Shown piece after piece: positions 1-6,242 of a DNA stretch of 11,980 nucleotides. Where the stretch lies: the NCBI GenBank assembly GCA_049276515.1, contig JBASWO010000115.1, positions 1 through 11,980 of the forward strand, given 5' to 3'. Positions within the stretch are counted from its first letter, which is position 1. Each line of letters starts with the position of its first letter. This DNA comes from JAATFY01 sp049276515 (GTDB lineage: Bacteria > Pseudomonadota > Alphaproteobacteria > UBA9219). A model generated the notes under the pieces. The model saw only the letters and a list, made by a program, of their open reading frames with translations. It had not been told where the DNA came from and made no database searches. A program made the translations under genes and the position numbers.

Positions 1-696
1 TCGGGTGGTGGATATTACGGATCTCCAGCTCCTTATGGGGCTGCACCTGCGCCCAGTTCTTCACCTTCGGGTTCGATCCAAGCTGTTCCTCTGGACCCTA
101 TTCCTGTTGTGCAAACTGCGCCGCTGCCACCCCCACCAAAGGTTGAGCCAAAGCCAGCGCCTGCTGCTGTCCCATCGCCACCCAAAACCACAGCTGTTGA
201 TACGCTCAATAAGCCCGTTGAGACGAAGCCTGTTGCAACCACAATTGCGCCAACAACAAATTTACATACAACGCCACCACCTTCATTACCTGCTCCAGCG
301 CCGACATCCGCTCCTAAAACAGAAATGGTATGGCCTGTGCAGGGTCCTGTTTTGTCAGCCTTTGGTGGTAAGGGGCAGGGTTTGAGCAATGATGGTGTCA
401 ATATTGGTGCACCGAAGGGAGCGCCGATTGTTGCTGCACAAAATGGTATTGTTGTTTACGCCGGAAATGAAATGAAGGGTTTTGGAAATTTGATCCTTAT
501 CCGTCATGCGGATGGCTGGGTCACGGCCTACGCGCATCTTGATCGTATGCTTGTGAATAAAGATGGTGTTGTGGCGCAAGGCGATATGATCGGTACTGTT
601 GGTAAGACCGGCAATGTGCCGTCCCCTCAGCTGCATTTTGAAACGCGCTATGAAGGCAAGCCGATCGATCCCTCAACGGTCATAAAAGCCCAGTAA
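1..696 (+). CDS. Degenerate LytM/M23-domain protein, NlpD/DipM-like (5' end missing)
   Basis: This is the C-terminal 231 residues of a larger protein; the reading frame is open from base 1, so the start lies upstream of the window. Residues 1 to about 105 are a low-complexity Pro/Ala/Ser/Thr linker, typical of periplasmic cell-wall proteins. Residues 110-228 form a LytM (peptidase M23) fold with the usual landmarks: VWPVQGPV, a Gly-Asn-Leu strand, YAHLD and QLHFETRYEGK. Zinc ligands of active M23 enzymes are largely lost. The first His and the Asp of the HxxxD motif are both Asn (about N130 and N134), and the first His of HxH is Gln (Q210); only H212 remains. E. coli NlpD and EnvC have the same kind of loss and activate amidases rather than cutting peptidoglycan. 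The inferred role is therefore periplasmic amidase activation or division-site cell-wall remodelling. LysM repeats would be expected upstream but are outside the window. It is separated by 100 bases from the next operon. Confidence 0.85.
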   Translation, partial: SGGGYYGSPAPYGAAPAPSSSPSGSIQAVPLDPIPVVQTAPLPPPPKVEPKPAPAAVPSPPKTTAVDTLNKPVETKPVATTIAPTTNLHTTPPPSLPAPAPTSAPKTEMVWPVQGPVLSAFGGKGQGLSNDGVNIGAPKGAPIVAAQNGIVVYAGNEMKGFGNLILIRHADGWVTAYAHLDRMLVNKDGVVAQGDMIGTVGKTGNVPSPQLHFETRYEGKPIDPSTVIKAQ

Positions 697-750
697 TATC
701 AGGGCTAAGTCCTTGTTATTACACTCTTAAACTTTCCTAGTGTATTCTTA

Positions 751-763
751 TTGGAATTTCCAA
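751..763. promoter_or_regulatory. Inverted repeat upstream of the lysine-catabolic operon, possible operator
   Basis: TTGGAA and TTCCAA form a perfect 6-1-6 inverted repeat centred on base 757. It lies 33 bases before the chosen start of the first operon gene, in the only intergenic space ahead of the four-gene operon. Its placement suits a regulator-binding site. However, such a short repeat can occur by chance in 12 kb, and no regulator gene is present in the window. I found no convincing -35/-10 pair with good spacing around it. Confidence 0.25.
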
Positions 764-796
764 GACCCTCGAAGCCTCACCTTAAAGGGTACCACC

Positions 797-1717
797 ATGA
801 ATGCCGCTTACGTTCTAGAAAAGCTTTTGGCCACGCTGTGGGACAATTATAAAAAGCGTGTCAGCTATGCCGCAACCTATCAAGCCATGGTTGAAGAGCG
901 TGGCGGCACTGTTCAGAACGATCACATCGCTTTTCGTACCTTCAATTGTGATGTCGGAGGTCAGCCCGCGGGTGTTCTGGCCCTGTCGCGCGTTTTTGAA
1001 GCGCTCGGGTATGAGCGTAAAGATACATATCTATTCGAAGATAAAAAACTAACGGCCTGGCATTGGCAGCATAAAACAAATGATAAAAACCCCAAAATTT
1101 TTATTAGCCAATTAGAAGTCGATCAGTTGCCATCTGCAACAGCAGAGAAAATTAAAAAGTCTGTTGCGCATGCGCCAGATCTTTTAACAAAAGTTGATCG
1201 TGAACTATTAAGTGCCTTGGGTGAAGGTAAAGGCATTGATCAGCGTACAGCAGATGTGTTGGCCGCTAATCTCGCTCACTTTTTCTCTCGGCCCTGGGAT
1301 ATACCGCTGCGTCGCGTCATCCAAGAGGTGGATCAGGACTCTCAATATGCGGCGTGGACATTGCTGCATGGTAATTCGGTCAATCATTTTACGGCTTATA
1401 TCAACGAACAGCATGTTGCCGAATGGCCGGATATTGAGGCCACTGTTGAGGGATTGCGTAAAGCGGGTGTACCGATGAAGGCTGAGTTTGAAGGTGAGCG
1501 CGGTACTAAATTGCGCCAATCTTCAACCAAGGCTGCGATGGAAGATTGTGATGTCATGGATGACAATGGCAACAAAGGTAAAATCAATTGGAGCTATGCT
1601 TATTATGAACTTGCTGAACGCGGCAATGTGCCAGGTCCTGATGGGAAGCCTACGCGTTTTCATGGTTTCCTAGGGGCGCAAGCGACTAATCTATTTGAAA
1701 TGACAAAAACGAGTTAG
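797..1717 (+). CDS. hglS: 2-oxoadipate dioxygenase/decarboxylase (DUF1338, HglS-like)
   Basis: This 306-residue protein belongs to the DUF1338 family. The characterised member HglS (YdcJ type) is an Fe(II) enzyme that converts 2-oxoadipate plus O2 to D-2-hydroxyglutarate and CO2 in lysine breakdown. The expected vicinal-oxygen-chelate ligands are visible: His43 in NDHIAFR with Arg47 four residues on, His197 in NSVNHFTAY, and Glu271 in YYELAERG. The last motif resembles the metal-binding EIIQR of 4-hydroxyphenylpyruvate dioxygenase. The ATG at 797 is preferred over the in-frame GTG at 740 because family homology begins at MNAAYVLEKLL and an AAGGG-like ribosome site precedes it. At 306 residues it is clearly shorter than the Pseudomonas enzyme (about 460), so it belongs to a compact subfamily. 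The next gene starts 2 bases after its stop. The operon partners supply both its substrate (through aminoadipate) and the consumer of its product, which strongly supports the assignment. Confidence 0.88.
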   Translation: MNAAYVLEKLLATLWDNYKKRVSYAATYQAMVEERGGTVQNDHIAFRTFNCDVGGQPAGVLALSRVFEALGYERKDTYLFEDKKLTAWHWQHKTNDKNPKIFISQLEVDQLPSATAEKIKKSVAHAPDLLTKVDRELLSALGEGKGIDQRTADVLAANLAHFFSRPWDIPLRRVIQEVDQDSQYAAWTLLHGNSVNHFTAYINEQHVAEWPDIEATVEGLRKAGVPMKAEFEGERGTKLRQSSTKAAMEDCDVMDDNGNKGKINWSYAYYELAERGNVPGPDGKPTRFHGFLGAQATNLFEMTKTS

Positions 1718-1719
1718 CG

Positions 1720-2820
1720 ATGGCGATTAAAAAACCCCTTATTGTTGGTTTGGGCGGTGTAGGCGGGCTCTTGGCCGTCTTATTGCAAGAACTTGGCATG
1801 CAGGTAACAGCTCTTGATCAGCGCAAGCCCGCTCATATACCGGATGGTGTCGCTTTCAAATCTGGCGATGTACAAAACGAAAAGGAACTAGCCAAAATCC
1901 TTACTGAGCATGATGCAGTTATTTCTTGTCTTCCTTTTCACTTAACTTTGCTTTTAGCGGAAGCTGCCTATAAAGCAGCGATCCCTTATTTTGATCCGAC
2001 CGAAGATGTTAAAACCACTGAAGCTGTACGTAAGCTAGCGCAAAGTGCGCGTGCGACGATGGTACCTCAATGTGGTTTAGCGCCGGGGTCGATTGGTATT
2101 ATTGGTACCTATCTTGCCTCAAAATTTGATGAAGGAACTTTGCGTTATCTGAAATTGCGCGTTGGTGCCTTGCCTCAAAATCCAACGGGGCAATTGGGAT
2201 ATGCAGGCAACTGGTCCTTAGCTGGTTTAGTGCATGAATATATTGCTGATTGTGATGTGATTGCCGATAGCAAGCGTCAGCGTATTCCGGCTTTACGCAA
2301 TCCAGAAATTCTTCGCATTGATGGGATGGAGTATGAGGCTTTCACAACATCGGGTGGTCTTGGCACCATGACGGAGACCTTCTCAGGCAAGGTTGAGACA
2401 CTCGATTATAAAAGCATTCGTTACCCTGGGCATTTAGCGGGCATGAAACTACTTTTAGAAGATTTGCGTTTCCGTGATAGTCCGGATGAGCTTGTGAAGC
2501 GTCTCGGTTATGCGTTACCCCCTGATGATGAAGATCGCGTACTGATGCATATTTCGGCTCAAGGTGAGATTGATGGGCGTATGCAGAACAAAACAGTCAT
2601 TGCTCAGTATGATCCTTTGATGATTGCCGGCAAAAAACGCCCCGCCATTCTATGGACAACAGCCACATCCATTGCGGCTGTGATCCAAATGGCAAGCGAA
2701 GGCCAGTTGGCGCAAAAAGGATTTGTAAAACAGGAAGAAATCCCGCTGCCCGCTTTCCTTAAAACTAAACACGGCCAGCTTTATCTGAAACATTGTCCCA
2801 AACTGGGTGATATTGAATGA
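1720..2820 (+). CDS. Saccharopine dehydrogenase-family enzyme, probable L-lysine 6-dehydrogenase
   Basis: This is a 366-residue cytosolic oxidoreductase. An N-terminal Rossmann fold carries GLGGVG (residues 10-15), and Asp33 at the end of the second strand favours NAD over NADP. The C-terminal saccharopine-dehydrogenase domain includes CGLAPG (about 119-124), NWSLAGLVHEYI, TSGGLGTM and DYKSIRYPGH. From memory, the length and the last motifs match bacterial lysine 6-dehydrogenase (oxidative deamination of L-lysine to aminoadipate semialdehyde/piperideine-6-carboxylate) better than the longer saccharopine dehydrogenases of the LYS9/AASS type. If it is instead saccharopine dehydrogenase (glutamate-forming), it would yield the same semialdehyde but would need a lysine-ketoglutarate reductase, which is absent here. 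Either activity feeds the ALDH7 enzyme encoded next, whose ATG overlaps this stop (ATGA). The family is secure; the exact substrate is an inference from motifs and context. Confidence 0.8.
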   Translation: MAIKKPLIVGLGGVGGLLAVLLQELGMQVTALDQRKPAHIPDGVAFKSGDVQNEKELAKILTEHDAVISCLPFHLTLLLAEAAYKAAIPYFDPTEDVKTTEAVRKLAQSARATMVPQCGLAPGSIGIIGTYLASKFDEGTLRYLKLRVGALPQNPTGQLGYAGNWSLAGLVHEYIADCDVIADSKRQRIPALRNPEILRIDGMEYEAFTTSGGLGTMTETFSGKVETLDYKSIRYPGHLAGMKLLLEDLRFRDSPDELVKRLGYALPPDDEDRVLMHISAQGEIDGRMQNKTVIAQYDPLMIAGKKRPAILWTTATSIAAVIQMASEGQLAQKGFVKQEEIPLPAFLKTKHGQLYLKHCPKLGDIE

Positions 2821-4334
2821 AAATCAATTCGTTGCTGCAGGAACTCGGTGTTGATCTCAAAAAGCACAGCGGTCGCGATATCGTTGTTACAACACCCATT
2901 GATGGAAGCCGGTTAGCGGCATTAAAAGCCGATGGCTTAAAGGCCGTAGATGAAAAAATTGAAAAATCAGTCAAAGCTTTCAAGGTATGGCGCGATATTC
3001 CAGCGCCTAAGCGAGGCGAGCTCATTCGTCTTTATGGCGAAGAGTTGCGTAAAAATAAGGACGCCTTAGCACAGCTTGTTACAATAGAGTGCGGCAAAGT
3101 CACGGCTGAAGGCTTGGGTGAAGTTCAAGAAATGATTGATATTTGCGATTTTGCCGTTGGGCTTTCGCGTCAATTGTACGGTCTCACCATAGCATCGGAG
3201 CGCTCACAGCATGTGATGCAGGAAACATGGCAACCTTTGGGGCCTGTGGCTGTTATTAGCGCTTTTAATTTTCCTGTTGCCGTATGGGCTTGGAATTTTG
3301 CTTTAGCCGTGACGTGTGGTGACAGCGTTCTTTGGAAACCATCAGAAAAAACACCACTCAGTGCTTTGGCTTGCCAGGCTTTATTTTTGAAGGCTGTCGC
3401 TCGTTTTACAAAAGCAGGTGGGCAAGTGCCTCAAGGCTTAAGTCAGATTATTTTGGGTGAGGTAGCTGTCGGTGAGAGGTTGGTCAGTCATCCAGCTGTA
3501 AGCCTTGTAAGTGCAACAGGTAGTACGCGTATGGGGCGTAAGGTTGGGCCACGCGTTGCTGAGCGTTTTGGGAAAAGTCTCTTAGAGCTGGGTGGTAACA
3601 ACGCTATTATTGTGAGTGATAAGGCAGATCTCAATTTAGCTCTTACATCAATTTTATTTGGCGCTGTTGGTACTGCCGGGCAACGCTGCACCACAACGCG
3701 TCGCGTGATTGCTCATAAATCCATTTATAATAAGCTGGTTGCTCAGCTTGAGAAAAATTATGCTGCCATTGCTGCTAAAAAAATTGGCAATCCTTTGGAT
3801 AAAAATACTTTGGTTGGCCCCCTAATTGATGAAGCCTCCTATCAGCAGATGCAAAAATCACTACGTGCAGCGCAAGCGCAGGGTGGAAAAGTGCAGGGTG
3901 GTAAACGCGTGCTTAAAGATAAGTATGCAGATGGTTTTTATGTGGAACCCGCTCTCGTCAAAATGAAAAAGCAAACAGATGTGGTAATGCATGAAACTTT
4001 TGCACCCATTCTTTACGTGATCCCTTACACAACTTTGGCGCAGGCTTTAGATATTCATAATGCTGTGCCTCAAGGTTTATCTTCTTCAATCTTTACAACT
4101 GATGTTCGTGAAGCTGAGTTTTTCCGTAAAAACAGCGATTGCGGGATTGCGAATGTGAATATTGGTACCAGCGGTGCTGAGATCGGTGGTGCTTTTGGAG
4201 GTGAGAAGGAAACGGGCGGCGGCCGCGAGTCTGGCTCCGATAGTTGGAAGAATTATATGCGCCGTCAAACCAGCACGCTTTATTACGGCACGGATAAGCC
4301 CGCTTTAGCACAAGGAATTATCTTTAATGTCTGA
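2817..4334 (+). CDS. amaB: Alpha-aminoadipate semialdehyde dehydrogenase (ALDH7 family)
   Basis: A full-length 505-residue aldehyde dehydrogenase of the ALDH7A1/AmaB (antiquitin) type. It oxidises alpha-aminoadipate semialdehyde, in equilibrium with piperideine-6-carboxylate, to L-2-aminoadipate using NAD(P)+. Visible catalytic features are Asn151 in FNFPVAVWAWN (oxyanion hole), Lys174 in LWKPSE (cofactor), Glu257 in LLELGG (general base) and nucleophile Cys291 in GQRCTTTRR. Arg290 just before the Cys corresponds to the ALDH7 arginine that anchors the aminoadipate head group, and EVQEMIDICDFAVGLSR is the matching family segment. The C-terminal GAFGGEKETGGGRESGSDSWK block is an ALDH7 hallmark. 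The start ATG overlaps the upstream stop by 4 bases, with GGTGAT as a plausible ribosome site inside the upstream gene. Its place between the lysine-deaminating enzyme and the 2-oxoadipate/2-hydroxyglutarate enzymes fits step two of lysine catabolism. Confidence 0.93.
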   Translation: MKINSLLQELGVDLKKHSGRDIVVTTPIDGSRLAALKADGLKAVDEKIEKSVKAFKVWRDIPAPKRGELIRLYGEELRKNKDALAQLVTIECGKVTAEGLGEVQEMIDICDFAVGLSRQLYGLTIASERSQHVMQETWQPLGPVAVISAFNFPVAVWAWNFALAVTCGDSVLWKPSEKTPLSALACQALFLKAVARFTKAGGQVPQGLSQIILGEVAVGERLVSHPAVSLVSATGSTRMGRKVGPRVAERFGKSLLELGGNNAIIVSDKADLNLALTSILFGAVGTAGQRCTTTRRVIAHKSIYNKLVAQLEKNYAAIAAKKIGNPLDKNTLVGPLIDEASYQQMQKSLRAAQAQGGKVQGGKRVLKDKYADGFYVEPALVKMKKQTDVVMHETFAPILYVIPYTTLAQALDIHNAVPQGLSSSIFTTDVREAEFFRKNSDCGIANVNIGTSGAEIGGAFGGEKETGGGRESGSDSWKNYMRRQTSTLYYGTDKPALAQGIIFNV

Positions 4335-5724
4335 CGCCGTTGCGCAGATTAAAAAGATTTTGGGCAGTGGGTATATTGATGACCCCTCGCAGATGCAGCC
4401 CTATCTAACGTCATGGCGTAATGGCTGGACTGGTAAAGCTCAATTGATTGCATTGCCATCCTCTCCAGAGATTTTATCAGAGATCGTCAAAATCTGTCAT
4501 GAACAGGCCATTCCTCTGGTGCCACAGGGCGGCAATACAGGTCTTGTGGGTGGTTCTGTACCCTTAAAAGGGAATGAAATCATTATCAACCTCTCGCGTA
4601 TGAAGGCTATTCGCGCTCTTGATACAACAGCCTCAACGATCACTGTTGAGGCGGGTGTCGTCTTACAGGATCTGCAAGAAAAAGCAGCTGAAGCAGGATT
4701 TCTTTTCCCACTCAGCATGGCATCTGAGGGGAGCGCTGAGATCGGTGGTGCTATATCAACCAATGCGGGCGGTACGGCTGTTTTGCGTTACGGAAATATG
4801 CGTGATTTGGTTGTGGGGGTAGAAGCTGTTCTAGCCAATGGGCAGATCTATTCAAGTCTTCATAAACTACCAAAAGATAATACCGGCTATGATTTGGGTC
4901 GTTATTTTATAGGCGCTGAAGGCACGCTGGCTATCATTACGGCAGCTACTTTAAAGCTTTTTCCAGCTCTCAATCAGAAAGTTACGGCAGTTCTTGCGCT
5001 CAACGATGTCAGTGAAGCGCTTCAGCTACTTAAAGATTTTCGTGCAGAAGCTTATGAATATCTCACAGCCTTTGAAATTATTTCACAAAAAGCTTTAAAA
5101 CTTGTGGTCAAGCACATACCGGCTGCGCGCATTCCAGGACAAGAGAATGCAGCTTTTTATCTTCTTCTAGAATTAGCCTCCGCCTCCCAAGCCACGCCCC
5201 TTCGAGATATGCTTGAAGCCTTGGTTGGTAAGGCTTTGGAGCAGGGTAAAATTTTAGATGCTGTGGTGGCTGAAAATGCGGCGCAAGCTAAGCAATTCTG
5301 GCATCTGCGCGAACATGTATCGGAAGCCTTGCGTAAAGAAGGTGAGGGTCTGCATTTTGATATTTCTCTCCCCTTGGCTCAAATCCCTCTTTTCTTAAAA
5401 GACATGGATGCAGAGATTTTAAAAGTGGCGCCTGACATTCAATTGGCGCCGTTTGGCCATATTGGTGATGGTAATCTTCATTACAATATGTGTTTCACCA
5501 AAACCCCGCCAGATTTTGCCACTCTGAAAAAGAAAATTCAGGACCTAGTTTATAAAACTGTCAAGCAACGCGGCGGCAGCATCAGTGCTGAACATGGGAT
5601 TGGTATTGAACGTAAGGCTGAGTTGTTAAATTACAAATCGGCAGCTGAAATAGATGTGATGCGCACAATCAAAAAAGCGATCGATCCCAAAAATCTGATG
5701 AATCCAGGAAAAATCTTTGACTAG
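4327..5724 (+). CDS. FAD-linked D-2-hydroxyglutarate dehydrogenase-like enzyme
   Basis: This 465-residue protein has an FAD-binding type 4 (PCMH) domain at about 35-215 with PQGGNTGLVGG (66-76). A FAD-oxidase C-terminal domain follows, with GHIGDGNLH (377-385) and AEHGIG (421-426). His378, His385 and Glu422 match the metal-site pattern of human D2HGDH. The family oxidises D-2-hydroxyacids (D-2-hydroxyglutarate, D-lactate, glycolate) and passes electrons to ETF or quinone. Context decides the substrate: the operon encodes HglS, whose product is D-2-hydroxyglutarate, so this enzyme would complete conversion to 2-oxoglutarate. Sequence alone cannot exclude D-lactate or glycolate. The ATG lies 8 bases inside the aldehyde dehydrogenase gene, preceded by AAGGA at 4312-4316. 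The stop codon sits in a CTAG shared with the converging tlpA-like gene. Confidence 0.88.
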   Translation: MSDAVAQIKKILGSGYIDDPSQMQPYLTSWRNGWTGKAQLIALPSSPEILSEIVKICHEQAIPLVPQGGNTGLVGGSVPLKGNEIIINLSRMKAIRALDTTASTITVEAGVVLQDLQEKAAEAGFLFPLSMASEGSAEIGGAISTNAGGTAVLRYGNMRDLVVGVEAVLANGQIYSSLHKLPKDNTGYDLGRYFIGAEGTLAIITAATLKLFPALNQKVTAVLALNDVSEALQLLKDFRAEAYEYLTAFEIISQKALKLVVKHIPAARIPGQENAAFYLLLELASASQATPLRDMLEALVGKALEQGKILDAVVAENAAQAKQFWHLREHVSEALRKEGEGLHFDISLPLAQIPLFLKDMDAEILKVAPDIQLAPFGHIGDGNLHYNMCFTKTPPDFATLKKKIQDLVYKTVKQRGGSISAEHGIGIERKAELLNYKSAAEIDVMRTIKKAIDPKNLMNPGKIFD

Positions 5725-6242
5725 TCTTTGAGCGCTTCTTTCCAGGGGCCGGGGCCAATGATTTTTTTGGTCATAAGACCTTTTTGAACAATAATTGTTT
5801 CTGGAATTTTGGCTGTATTAAAGCCACGAATAGCAATGCTTCTGCTTTTATCCCAGGCCCAATACAAATGTGGTGCATCAGTATCGAGTTTATCTAAGAA
5901 AGCCTGGCTTTTCTTATAATCATAATCGACGGAGATCGCTAACAAAGCGATTTTACCATTGGATTGCTCAACATATTTGAGGAGATCAGGAAATTCAGCA
6001 TGACAAGGGGCGCACCATGCTGCCCAGAAGTGCACCAAAACTGTGGGCTCTTTTAAATCTTTTAAGAAAATTGTTTTTCCATCGGCTGTCGGAAAACCAA
6101 TGTCTGGAAAAGGCACTTTTTTTATTTCTTTCTCGATCGTCATGGCCTGAGGAACTGAGCCAGGTGTCATCATAAGATTGAAGAACACACCTCCAATCAC
6201 AATAAGGATGGCAATCAATACAGCAAGGAGCTTCGTCTTCAT
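5721..6242 (-). CDS. TlpA/ResA-like membrane-anchored thioredoxin
   Basis: This 173-residue protein has one N-terminal hydrophobic anchor (about 5-25) and a periplasmic thioredoxin fold. The active site is WCAPC with Cys77 and Cys80, and the usual cis-proline lies in KIPET (Pro147). TlpA, ResA, CcsX and CcmG relatives keep apocytochrome c CxxCH cysteines reduced before haem attachment. The gene begins inside the stop of the CcsBA gene (ATGA overlap), so it is almost certainly the dedicated reductant of that System II synthase. An electron donor such as CcdA/DsbD would be needed from elsewhere in the genome. No lipobox was seen, so the anchor is probably an uncleaved transmembrane helix. Its last bases overlap the convergent dehydrogenase gene by 4 bases. 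Confidence 0.9.
   Translation of the reverse strand: MKTKLLAVLIAILIVIGGVFFNLMMTPGSVPQAMTIEKEIKKVPFPDIGFPTADGKTIFLKDLKEPTVLVHFWAAWCAPCHAEFPDLLKYVEQSNGKIALLAISVDYDYKKSQAFLDKLDTDAPHLYWAWDKSRSIAIRGFNTAKIPETIIVQKGLMTKKIIGPGPWKEALKD

Noticed and set aside
33..401. Open reading frame antisense to the LytM-domain gene (and a +2 frame at 5-385)
   Set aside because: These are compositional shadows of the proline/alanine-rich linker, with low-complexity products and no recognisable domain.
687..706. AGCCC...GGGCT hairpin at the end of the LytM-domain gene as a terminator
   Set aside because: The stem is only 5 base pairs with a 10-base loop and no following T run, so it is not convincing as an intrinsic terminator.
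740..796. Upstream in-frame GTG start for the HglS-like gene
   Set aside because: The 19 extra residues show no family similarity and lack a ribosome site, whereas the ATG at 797 begins exactly where homology starts.
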